64,000 nt of DNA. Origin: Heliopora coerulea (taxonomy: Eukaryota; Cnidaria; Anthozoa; Scleralcyonacea; Helioporidae). The notes beneath the pieces were generated by a model. It did not search any database and was not told the DNA's origin. It saw only the letters and a list, made by a program, of their open reading frames with translations. The position numbers and the translations under genes were made by a program. Location of the stretch: positions 696,501 through 760,500 of the forward strand of contig JASJOG010000136.1 in assembly GCA_030142905.1 (NCBI GenBank), read 5' to 3'. Of the stretch, positions 1 to 13,424 are shown one piece after another. Each line of letters begins with the position of its first letter. The stretch's first letter is position 1.

Positions 1-3000
1 AAATTAGCCTTAAATATGAAAGTTTAAAGCAAATAATATCGTTTTCCATCAATTGGAAGAACTTTAAGCCGAAACTGAAGAGAATATTAGACTTTGAAAA
101 ATTCCACATAAAAGTAAAGGGGTTAACCTTTGGTTTTTCACCAGTTTTCGACCAATTTTAAACCTTCGAAATAAGCCTTAAATATGAACGTTTAAAGCAA
201 ATAATATCGTTTTGCATCAATTGGAGGAACTTTACACCAAAACTAAAGAAAATGTTAGACTTTGAAAAATTCGACCAAAACCTAAAGGGGTTAACCTTTG
301 GTTTTTCACCAGTTTTCGACCAATTTTAAACCTTCGAAATAAGCCCTAAATATGAAAGTTTAAAGCAAATAATATCGTTTTGCATCAATTGGAAGCACTT
401 TACGCCGAAACTGAAGAGAATATTAGACTTTGAAAAATTCGACCAAAAAGTAAAGGGGTTAATCTTTGGTTTTTCACCAGTTTTCGACCAATTTTAAACT
501 TTCTAAATAAGCCTTAAATATGAAAGTTTAAGGCAAATAATATCGTTTTGCATCAATTGGAGGCACTTTACACCAAAACTGAAGAAAATATTAGACTTTG
601 AAAAATTCGACCAAAAAGTAAAGGGGTTAATCTTTGGTTTTTCACCAGTTTTCGACCAATTTTAAACTTTCTAAATAAGCCCTAAATATGAAAGTTTAAG
701 GCAAATAATATCGTTTTGCATCAATTGGAAGCACTTTACGCCGAAACTGAAGAGAATATTGGACTTTGAAAAATTCGACCAAAAAGTAAAGGGGTTAACC
801 TTTGGTTTTTCACCAGTTTTCGACCAATTTTAAACCTTCGAAATAAGTCTTAAATATGAACGTTTAAGGCAAATAATATCCTTTTGCATCAATTGGAGGC
901 ACTTTACACCAAAACTGAAGAAAATATTAGACTTGGAAAAATTCGACCAAAAACCTAAAGGGGTTAACCTTTAGTTTTTTGATCAGTTTTCGACCAATTT
1001 TACACCTTCGAAATTAGCCTTAAATATGAAATTTTAAGGCAAATAATATCGTTTTGCATCAATTGGAAGAACTTTAAGCCGAAACTGAAGAGAATATTAG
1101 ACTTTGAAAAATTCGACCAAAAAGTAAAGGGGTTAACCTTTGGTTTTTCATCAGTTTTCGACCAATTTTAAACCTTCGAAATAAGCCCTAAATATGAAAG
1201 TTTAAAGCAAATAATATCGTTTTGCATCAATTGGAAGAACTTTACACCGAAACTGAAGAGAATATTAGACTTTGAAAAATTCGACCAAAACCTAAAGGGG
1301 TTAACCTTTGGTTTTTCATCAGTTTTCGACCAATTTTAAACTTTCTAAATTAAGCCTTAAATATGAAAGTTTAAGGCAAATAATATCGTTTTGCATCAAT
1401 TGGAGGCACTTTACACCAAAACTGAAGAAAATATTAGACTTGGAAAAATTCGACCAAAACCTAAAGGGGTTAACCTTTGGTTTTTCACCAGTTTTCGACC
1501 AATTTTAAACTTTCTAAATAAGCCCTAAATATGAAAGTTTAAGGCAAATAATATCGTTTTGCATCAATTGGAAGCACTTTACGCCGAAACTGAAGAGAAT
1601 ATTAGACTTTGAAAAATTCGACAAAAAAGTAAAGGGGTTAACCTTTGGTTTTTCACCAGTTTTCGACCAATTTTAAACCTTCGAAATAAGCCTTAAATAT
1701 GAACGTTTAAGGCAAATAATATCGTTTTGCATCAATTGGAGGCACTTTACACCAAAACTGAAGAAAATATTAGACTTGGAAAAATTCGACCAAAACCAAA
1801 AGGGGTTAACCTTTAGTTTTTTGATCAGTTTTCGACCAATTTTACACCTTCGAAATTAGCCTTAAATATGAAAGTTTAAAGCAAATAATATCGTTTTGCA
1901 TCAATTGGAAGAACTTTAAGCCGAAACTGAAGAGAATATTAGAATTTGAAAAATTCGACCAAAAAGTAAAGGGGTTAACCTTTGGTTTTTCACCAGTTTT
2001 CGACCAATTTTAAACTTTCTAAATAAGCCCTAAATATGAAAGTTTAAGGCAAATAATATCGTTTTGCATCAATTGGAGTCACATTACACCGAAACTGAAG
2101 AGAATATTAGACTTTGAAAAATTCGACCAAAACCTAAAGGGGTTAACCTTTGGTTTTTCACCAGTTTTCGACCAATTTTAAACTTTCTAAATAAGCCCTA
2201 AATATGAAAGTTTAAGGCAAATAATATCGTTTTGCATCAATTGGAGGCACTTTACGCCGAAACTGAAGAGAATATTAGACTTTGAAAAATTCGACCAAAA
2301 AGTAAAGGGGTTAACCTTTGGTTTTTCACCAGTTTTCGACCAATTTTAAACTTTCTAAATAAGCCCTAAATATGAAAGTTTAAGGCAAATAATATCGTTT
2401 TGCATCAATTGGAAGCACTTTACCCCCAAATTGAAGAGAATATTAGACTTTGAGAAATTCGACCAAAAAGTAAAGGGGTTAACCTTTGGTTTTTCACCAG
2501 TTTTCGACCAATTTTAAACCTTCGAAATAAGCCTTAAATATGAAAGTTTAAGGCAAATAATATCGTTTTGCATCAATTGGAGGCACTTTACACCGAAACT
2601 GAAGAGAATATTAGACTTTGAAAAATTCGACCAAAAAGTAAAGGGGTTAACCTTTGGTTTTTCACCAGTTTTCGACCAATTTTAAACTTTCTAAATAAGC
2701 CCTAAATATGAAAGTTTAAGGCAAATAATATCGTTTTGCATCAATTGGAAGCACTTTACGCCGAAACTGAAGAGAATATTAGAATTTGAAAAATTCGACC
2801 AAAAAGTAAAGGGGTTAACCTTTGGTTTTTCACCAGTTTTCGACCAATTTTAAACCTTCGAAATAAGCCTTAAATATGAAAGTTTAAGGCAAATAATATC
2901 GTTTTGCATCAATTGGAGGCACTTTACACCAAAACTGAAGAGAATATTAGACTTTGAAAAATTCGACCAAAAAGTAAAGGGGTTAACCTTTAGTTTTTTG

Positions 3001-6000
3001 ATCAGTTTTCGACCAATTTTACACCTTCGAAATTAGCCTTAAATATGAAAGTTTAAAGCAAATAATATCGTTTTGCATCAATTGGAAGAACTTTAAGCCG
3101 AAACTGAAGAGAATATTAGACTTTGAAAAATTCGACATAAAAGTAAAGGGGTTAACCTTTGGTTTTTCATCAGTTTTCGACCAATTTTAAACTTTCTAAA
3201 TAAGCCTTAAATATGAAAGTTTAAGGCAAATAATATCGTTTTGCATCAATTGGAGGCACTTTACACCAAAACTGAAGAGAATATTAGACTTTGAAAAATT
3301 CGACCAAAACCTAAAGGGGTTAACCTTTGGTTTTTCACCAGTTTTCGACCAATTTTAAACTTTCTAAATAAGCCCTAAATATGAAAGTTTAAGGCAAATA
3401 ATATCGTTTTGCATCAATTGGAAGCACTTTACGCCGAAACTGAAGAGAATATTAGACTTTGAAAAATTCGACCAAAACCTAAAGGGGTTAACCTTTGGTT
3501 TTTCACCAGTTTTCGACCAATTTTAAACTTTCTAAATAAGCCCTAAATATGAAAGTTTAAGGCAAATAATATCGTTTTGCATCAATTGGAAGCACTTTAC
3601 GCCGAAACTGAAGAGAATATTGGACTTTGAAAAATTCGACCAAAAAGTAAAGGGGTTAACCTTTGGTTTTTCACCAGTTTTCGACCAATTTTAAACCTTC
3701 GAAATAAGCCTTAAATATGAACGTTTAAGGCAAATAATATCGTTTTGCATCAATTGGAGGCACTTTACACCAAAACTGAAGAAAATATTAGACTTGGAAA
3801 AATTCGACCAAAACCAAAAGGGGTTAACCTTTAGTTTTTTGATCAGTTTTCGACCAATTTTACACCTTCGAAATTAGCCTTAAATATGAAAGTTTAAAGC
3901 AAATAATATCGTTTTGCATCAATTGGAAGAACTTTAAGCCGAAACTGAAGAGAATATTAGAATTTGAAAAATTCGACCAAAAAGTAAAGGGGTTAACCTT
4001 TGGTTTTTCACCAGTTTTCGACCAATTTTAAACTTTCTAAATAAGCCCTAAATATGAAAGTTTAAGGCAAATAATATCGTTTTGCATCAATTGGAAGCAC
4101 TTTACGCCGAAACTGAAGAGAATATTAGACTTTGAAAAATTCGACCAAAAAGTAAAGGGGTTAACCTTTAGTTTTTTGATCAGTTTTCGACCAATTTTAC
4201 ACCTTCGAAATTAGCCTTAAATATGAAAGTTTAAAGCAAATAATATCGTTTTGCATCAATTGGAAGAACTTTAAGCCGAAACTGAAGAGAATATTAGACT
4301 TTGAAAAATTCGACATAAAAGTAAAGGGGTTAACCTTTGGTTTTTCATCAGTTTTCGACCAATTTTAAACTTTCTAAATAAGCCTTAAATATGAAAGTTT
4401 AAGGCAAATAATATCGTTTTGCATCAATTGGAGGCACTTTACACCAAAACTGAAGAAAATATTAGACTTTGAAAAATTCGACCAAAACCTAAAGGGGTTA
4501 ACCTTTGGTTTTTCACCAGTTTTCGACCAATTTTAAACTTTCTAAATAAGCCCTAAATATGAAAGTTTAAGGCAAATAATATCGTTTTGCATCAATTGGA
4601 AGCACTTTACGCCGAAACTGAAGAGAATATTAGACTTTGAAAAATTCGACCAAAAAGTAAAGGGGTTAACCTTTGGTTTTTCACCAGTTTTCGACCAATT
4701 TTAAACTTTCTAAATAAGCCCTAAATATGAAAGTTTAAGGCAAATAATATCGTTTTGCATCAATTGGAGGCACTTTACGCCGAAACTGAAGAGAATATTA
4801 GACTTTGAAAAATTCGACCAAAAAGTAAAGGGGTTAACCTTTAGTTTTTTGATCAGTTTTCGACCAATTTTACACCTTCGAAATTAGCCTTAAATATGAA
4901 AGTTTAAAGCAAATAATATCGTTTTGCATCAATTGGAAGAACTTTAAGCCGAAACTGAAGAGAATATTAGACTTTGAAAAATTCGACATAAAAGTAAAGG
5001 GGTTAACCTTTGGTTTTTCATCAGTTTTCGACCAATTTTAAACTTTCTAAATAAGCCTTAAATATGAAAGTTTAAGGCAAATAATATCGTTTTGCATCAA
5101 TTGGAGGCACTTTACACCAAAATTGAAGAAAATATTAGACTTTGAAAAATTCGACCAAAACCTAAAGGGGTTAACCTTTGGTTTTTCACCAGTTTTCGAC
5201 CAATTTTAAACCTTCGAAATAAGCCCTAAATATGAAAGTTTAAGGCAAATAATATCGTTTTGCATCAATTGGAAGCACTTTACGCCGAAACTGAAGAGAA
5301 TATTAGACTTTGAAAAATTCGACCAAAAAGTAAAGGGGTTAACCTTTGGTTTTTCACCAGTTTTCGACCAATTTTAAACCTTCGAAATAAGCCTTAAATA
5401 TGAACGTTTAAGGCAAATAATATCGTTTTGCATCAATTGGAGGCACTTTACACCAAAACTGAAGAAAATATTAGACTTGGAAAAATTCGACCAAAACCAA
5501 AAGGGGTTAACCTTTAGTTTTTTGATCAGTTTTTGACCAATTTTACACCTTCGAAATTAGCCTTAAATATGAAAGTTTAAAGCAAATAATATCGTTTTGC
5601 ATCAATTGGAAGAACTTTAAGCCGAAACTGAAGAGAATATTAGACTTTGAAAAATTCGACCAAAAAGTAAAGGGGTTAACCTTTGGTTTTTCATCAGTTT
5701 TCGACCAATTTTAAACTTTCTAAATAAGCCCTAAATATGAAAGTTTAAGGCAAATAATATCGTTTTGCGTTAATTGGAAGCACTTTACGCCGAAACTGAA
5801 GAGAATATTAGACTTTGAAAAATTCGACCAAAACCTAAAGGGGTTAACCTTTGGTTTTTCACCAGTTTTCGACCAATTTTAAACTTTCTAAATAAGCCCT
5901 AAATATGAAAGTTTAAGGCAAATAATATCGTTTTGCATCAATTGGAAGCACTTTACGCCGAAACTGAAGAGAATATTAGACTTTGAAAAATTCGACTAAA

Positions 6001-9000
6001 AAGTAAAGGGGTTAACCTTTGGTTTTTCACCAGTTTTCGACCAATTTTAAACCTTCGAAATAAGCCTTAAATATGAACGTTTAAGGCAAATAATATCGTT
6101 TTGCATCAATTGGAGGCACTTTACACCAAAACTGAAGAAAATATTAGACTTGGAAAAATTCGACCAAAACCAAAAGGGGTTAACCTTTAGTTTTTTGATC
6201 AGTTTTCGACCAATTTTACACCTTCGAAATTAGCCTTAAATATGAAAGTTTAAAGCAAATAATATCGTTTTGCATCAATTGGAAGAACTTTAAGCCGAAA
6301 CTGAAGAGAATATTAGACTTTGAAAAATTCGACCAAAAAGTAAAGGGGTTAACCTTTGGTTTTTCACCAGTTTTCGACCAATTTTAAACTTTCTAAATAA
6401 GCCTTAAATATGAAAGTTTAAGGCAAATAATATCGTTTTGCATCAATTGGAGGAACTTTACACCAAAACTGAAGAAAATATTAGACTTTGAAAAATTCGA
6501 CCAAAAAGTAAAGGGGTTAACCTTTGGTTTTTCACCAGTTTTCGACCAATTTTAAACTTTCTAAATAAGCCCTAAATATGAAAGTTTAAGGCAAATAATA
6601 TCGTTTTGCATCAATTGGAAGCACTTTACGCCGAAACTGAAGAGAATATTAGACTTTGAAAAATTCGACCAAAAAGTAAAGGGGTTAACCTTTGGTTTTT
6701 CACCAGTTTTCGACCAATTTTAAACTTTCTAAATAAGCCTAAATATGAAAGTTTAAGGCAAATAATATCGTTTTGCATCAATTGGAAGCACTTTACGCCG
6801 AAACTGAAGAGAATATTAGACTTTGAAAAATTCGACCAAAAAGTAAAGGGGTTAACCTTTGGTTTTTCACCAGTTTTCGACCAATTTTAAACTTTCTAAA
6901 TAAGCCCTAAATATGAAAGTTTAAGGCAAATAATATCGTTTTGCATCAATTGGAAGCACTTTACGCCGAAACTGAAGAGAATATTAGACTTTGAAAAATT
7001 CGACCAAAAAGTAAAGGGGTTAACCTTTGGTTTTTCACCAGTTTTCGACCAATTTTAAACCTTCGAAATAAGCCTTAAATATGAACGTTTAAGGCAAATA
7101 ATATCGTTTTGCATCAATTGGAGGCACTTTACACCAAAACTGAAGAAAATATTAGACTTGGAAAAATTCGACAAAAACCTAAAGGGGTTAACCTTTAGTT
7201 TTTTGATCAGTTTTTGACCAATTTTACACCTTCGAAATTAGCCTTAAATATGAAAGTTTAAAGCAAATAATATCGTTTTGCATCAATTGGAAGAACTTTA
7301 AGCCGAAACTGAAGAGAATATTAGACTTTGAAAAATTCGACATAAAAGTAAAGGGGTTAACCTTTGGTTTTTCATCAGTTTTCGACCAATTTTAAACTTT
7401 CTAAATAAGCCTTAAATATGAAAGTTTAAGGCAAATAATATCGTTTTGCATCAATTGGAGGCACTTTACACCAAAACTGAAGAAAATATTAGACTTTGAA
7501 AAATTCGACCAAAACCTAAAGGGGTTAACCTTTGGTTTTTCACCAGTTTTCGACCAATTTTAAACTTTCTAAATAAGCCCTAAATATGAAAGTTTAAGGC
7601 AAATAATATCGTTTTGCATCAATTGGAAGCACTTTACGCCGAAACTGAAGAGAATATTAGACTTTGAAAAATTCGACCAAAACCTAAAGGGGTTAACCTT
7701 TGGTTTTTCACCAGTTTTCGACCAATTTTAAACTTTCTAAATAAGCCCTAAATATGAAAGTTTAAGGCAAATAATATCGTTTTGCATCAATTGGAAGCAC
7801 TTTACGCCGAAACTGAAGAGAATATTAGACTTTGAAAAATTCGACCAAAAAGTAAAGGGGTTAATCTTTGGTTTTTCACCAGTTTTCGACCAATTTTACA
7901 CCTTCGAAATTAGCCTTAAATATGAAAGTTTAAAGCAAATAATATCGTTTTGCATCAATTGGAAGAACTTTAAGCCGAAACTGAAGAGAATATTAGACTT
8001 TGAAAAATTCGACCAAAAAGTAAAGGGGTTAACCTTTGGTTTTTCACCAGTTTTCGACCAATTTTAAACTTTCTAAATAAGCCTTAAATATGAAAGTTTA
8101 AGGCAAATAATATCGTTTTGCATCAATTGGAGGCACTTTACACCAAAACTGAAGAAAATATTAGACTTTGAAAAATTCGACCAAAACCTAAAGGGGTTAA
8201 CCTTTGGTTTTTCACCAGTTTTCGACCAATTTTAAACTTTCTAAATAAGCCCTAAATATGAAAGTTTAAGGCAAATAATATCGTTTTGCATCAATTGGAA
8301 GCACTTTACGCCGAAACTGAAGAGAATATTGGACTTTGAAAAATTCGACCAAAAAGTAAAGGGGTTAACCTTTGGTTTTTCACCAGTTTTCGACCAATTT
8401 TAAACCTTCGAAATAAGCCTTAAATATGAACGTTTAAGGCAAATAATATCGTTTTGCATCAATTGGAGGCACTTTACACCAAAACTGAAGAAAATATTAG
8501 ACTTGGAAAAATTCGACCAAAAACCAAAAGGGGTTAACCTTTAGTTTTTTGATCAGTTTTTGACCAATTTTACACCTTCGAAATTAGCCTTAAATATGAA
8601 AGTTTAAAGCAAATAATATCGTTTTGCATCAATTGGAAGAACTTTAAGCCGAAACTGAAGAGAATATTAGACTTTGAAAAATTCGACATAAAAGTAAAGG
8701 GGTTAACCTTTGGTTTTTCACCAGTTTTCGACCAATTTTAAACTTTCTAAATAAGCCCTAAATATGAAAGTTTAAGGCAAATAATATCGTTTTGCATCAA
8801 TTGGAAGCACTTTACGCCGAAACTGAAGAGAATATTAGACTTTGAAAAATTCGACCAAAACCTAAAGGGGTTAACCTTTGGTTTTTCACCAGTTTTCGAC
8901 CAATTTTAAACTTTCTAAATAAGCCCTAAATATGAAAGTTTAAGGCAAATAATATCGTTTTGCATCAATTGGAAGCACTTTACGCCGAAACTGAAGAGAA

Positions 9001-12000
9001 TATTAGACTTTGAAAAATTCGACTAAAAAGTAAAGGGGTTAACCTTTGGTTTTTCACCAGTTTTCGACCAATTTTAAACCTTCGAAATAAGCCTTAAATA
9101 TGAACGTTTAAGGCAAATAATATCGTTTTGCATCAATTGGAGGCACTTTACACCAAAACTGAAGAAAATATTAGACTTTGAAAAATTCGACCAAAACCAA
9201 AAGGGGTTAACCTTTAGTTTTTTGATCAGTTTTCGACCAATTTTACACCTTCGAAATTAGCCTTAAATATGAAAGTTTAAAGCAAATAATATCGTTTTGC
9301 ATCAATTGGAAGAACTTTAAGCCGAAACTGAAGAGAATATTAGACTTTGAAAAATTCGACCAAAAAGTAAAGGGGTTAACCTTTGGTTTTTCACCAGTTT
9401 TCGACCAATTTTAAACTTTCTAAATAAGCCTTAAATATGAAAGTTTAAGGCAAATAATATCGTTTTGCATCAATTGGAGACACTTTACACCAAAACTGAA
9501 GAGAATATTAGACTTTGAAAAATTCGACCAAAAAGTAAAGGGGTTAACCTTTGGTTTTTCACCAGTTTTCGACCAATTTTAAACTTTCTAAATAAGCCCT
9601 AAATATGAAAGTTTAAGGCAAATAATATCGTTTTGCATCAATTGGAAGCACTTTACGCCGAAACTGAAGAGAATATTAGACTTTGAAAAATTCGACCAAA
9701 ACCTAAAGGGGTTAACCTTTGGTTTTTCACCAGTTTTCGACCAATTTTAAACTTTCTAAATAAGCCTTAAATATGAAAGTTTAAGGCAAATAATATCGTT
9801 TTGCATCAATTGGAGGCACTTTACACCAAAACTGAAGAAAATATTAGACTTTGAAAAATTCGACCAAAACCTAAAGGGGTTAACCTTTGGTTTTTCACCA
9901 GTTTTCGACCAATTTTAAACTTTCTAAATAAGCCCTAAATATGAAAGTTTAAGGCAAATAATATCGTTTTGCATCAATTGGAAGCACTTTACGCCGAAAC
10001 TGAAGAGAATATTAGACTTTGAAAAATTCGACCAAAAAGTAAAGGGGTTAACCTTTGGTTTTTCACCAGTTTTCGACCAATTTTAAACCTTCGAAATAAG
10101 CCTTAAATATGAACGTTTAAGGCAAATAATATCGTTTTGCATCAATTGGAGGCACTTTACACCAAAACTGAAGAAAATATTAGACTTGGAAAAATTCGAC
10201 CAAAAAGTAAAGGGGTTAACCTTTAGTTTTTTGATCAGTTTTCGACCAATTTTACACCTTCGAAATTAGCCTTAAATATGAAAGTTTAAAGCAAATAATA
10301 TCGTTTTGCATCAATTGGAAGAACTTTAAGCCGAAACTGAAGAGAATATTAGACTTTGAAAAATTCGACCAAAAAGTAAAGGGGTTAACCTTTGGTTTTT
10401 CACCAGTTTTCGACCAATTTTAAACTTTCTAAATAAGCCTTAAATATGAAAGTTTAAGGCAAATAATATCGTTTTGCATCAATTGGAGGCACTTTACACC
10501 AAAATTGAAGAAAATATTAGACTTTGAAAAATTCGACCAAAACCTAAAGGGGTTAACCTTTGGTTTTTCACCAGTTTTCGACCAATTTTAAACTTTCTAA
10601 ATAAGCCCTAAATATGAAAGTTTAAGGCAAATAATATCGTTTTGCATCAATTGGAAGCACTTTACGCCGAAACTGAAGAGAATATTAGACTTTGAAAAAT
10701 TCGACCAAAAAGTAAAGGGGTTAACCTTTGGTTTTTCACCAGTTTTCGACCAATTTTAAACCTTCGAAATAAGCCTTAAATATGAACGTTTAAGGCAAAT
10801 AATATCGTTTTGCATCAATTGGAGGCACTTTACACCAAAACTGAAGAAAATATTAGACTTGGAAAAATTCGACAAAAACCTAAAGGGGTTAACCTTTAGT
10901 TTTTTGATCAGTTTTTGACCAATTTTACACCTTCGAAATTAGCCTTAAATATGAAAGTTTAAAGCAAATAATATCGTTTTGCATCAATTGGAAGAACTTT
11001 AAGCCGAAACTGAAGAGAATATTAGACTTTGAAAAATTCGACATAAAAGTAAAGGGGTTAACCTTTGGTTTTTCATCAGTTTTCGACCAATTTTAAACTT
11101 TCTAAATAAGCCTTAAATATGAAAGTTTAAGGCAAATAATATCGTTTTGCATCAATTGGAGGCACTTTACACCAAAACTGAAGAAAATATTAGACTTTGA
11201 AAAATTCGACCAAAACCTAAAGGGGTTAACCTTTGGTTTTTCACCAGTTTTCGACCAATTTTAAACTTTCTAAATAAGCCCTAAATATGAAAGTTTAAGG
11301 CAAATAATATCGTTTTGCATCAATTGGAAGCACTTTACGCCGAAACTGAAGAGAATATTAGACTTTGAAAAATTCGACCAAAACCTAAAGGGGTTAACCT
11401 TTGGTTTTTCACCAGTTTTCGACCAATTTTAAACTTTCTAAATAAGCCCTAAATATGAAAGTTTAAGGCAAATAATATCGTTTTGCATCAATTGGAAGCA
11501 CTTTACGCCGAAACTGAAGAGAATATTAGACTTTGAAAAATTCGACCAAAAAGTAAAGGGGTTAACCTTTGGTTTTTCACCAGTTTTCGACCAATTTTAA
11601 ACCTTCGAAATAAGCCTTAAATATGAACGTTTAAGGCAAATAATATCGTTTTGCATCAATTGGAGGCACTTTACACCAAAACTGAAGAAAATATTAGACT
11701 TGGAAAAATTCGACAAAAACCTAAAGGGGTTAACCTTTAGTTTTTTGATCAGTTTTTGACCAATTTTACACCTTCGAAATTAGCCTTAAATATGAAAGTT
11801 TAAAGCAAATAATATCGTTTTGCATCAATTGGAAGAACTTTAAGCCGAAACTGAAGAGAATATTAGACTTTGAAAAATTCGACATAAAAGTAAAGGGGTT
11901 AACCTTTGGTTTTTCATCAGTTTTCGACCAATTTTAAACTTTCTAAATAAGCCTTAAATATGAAAGTTTAAGGCAAATAATATCGTTTTGCATCAATTGG

Positions 12001-13424
12001 AGGCACTTTACACCAAAACTGAAGAAAATATTAGACTTTGAAAAATTCGACCAAAACCTAAAGGGGTTAACCTTTGGTTTTTCACCAGTTTTCGACCAAT
12101 TTTAAACTTTCTAAATAAGCCCTAAATATGAAAGTTTAAGGCAAATAATATCGTTTTGCATCAATTGGAAGCACTTTACGCCGAAAACTGAAGAGAATAT
12201 TAGACTTTGAAAAATTCGACTAAAAAGTAAAGGGGTTAACCTTTGGTTTTTCACCAGTTTTCGACCAATTTTAAACTTTCTAAATAAGCCCTAAATATGA
12301 AAGTTTAAGGCAAATAATATCGTTTTGCATCAATTGGAAGCACTTTACGCCGAAACTGAAGAGAATATTAGACTTTGAAAAATTCGACCAAAAAGTAAAG
12401 GGGTTAACCTTTGGTTTTTCACCAGTTTTCGACCAATTTTAAACCTTCGAAATAAGCCTTAAATATGAACGTTTAAGGCAAATAATATCGTTTTGCATCA
12501 ATTGGAGGCACTTTACACCAAAACTGAAGAAAATATTAGACTTTGAAAAATTCGACCAAAACCTAAAGGGGTTAACCTTTGGTTTTTCACCAGTTTTCGA
12601 CCAATTTTACACCTTCGAAATTAGCCTTAAATATGAAAGTTTAAAGCAAATAATATCGTTTTGCATCAATTGGAAGCACTTTACGCCGAAACTGAAGAGA
12701 ATATTAGACTTTGAAAAATTCGACCAAAAAGTAAAGGGGTTAACCTTTGGTTTTTCACCAGTTTTCGACCAATTTTAAACTTTCTAAATAAGCCTTAAAT
12801 ATGAAAGTTTAAGGCAAATAATATCGTTTTGCATCAATTGGAGGCACTTTACACCAAAACTGAAGAAAATATTAGACTTTGAAAAATTCGACCAAAACCT
12901 AAAGGGGTTAACCTTTGGTTTTTCACCAGTTTTCGACCAATTTTAAACTTTCTAAATAAGCCCTAAATATGAAAGTTTAAGGCAAATAATATCGTTTTGC
13001 ATCAATTGGAAGCACTTTACGCCGAAACTGAAGAGAATATTAGACTTTGAAAAATTCGACCAAAACCTAAAGGGGTTAACCTTTGGTTTTTCACCAGTTT
13101 TCGACCAATTTTAAACTTTCTAAATAAGCCCTAAATATGAAAGTTTAAGGCAAATAATATCGTTTTGCATCAATTGGAAGCACTTTACGCCGAAACTGAA
13201 GAGAATATTGGACTTTGAAAAATTCGACCAAAAAGTAAAGGGGTTAACCTTTGGTTTTTCACCAGTTTTCGACCAATTTTAAACCTTCGAAATAAGCCTT
13301 AAATATGAACGTTTAAGGCAAATAATATCGTTTTGCATCAATTGGAGGCACTTTACACCAAAACTGAAGAAAATATTAGACTTGGAAAAATTCGACCAAA
13401 ACCAAAAGGGGTTAACCTTTAGTT

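Noticed and set aside
1308..1508. Open frames of 66-73 codons inside the satellite (also at 21,150, 26,717, 28,397 and, on the minus strand, 29,108)
   Set aside because: They are translations of satellite monomers where a stop has mutated. The peptides are repeat translations with no independent conservation.
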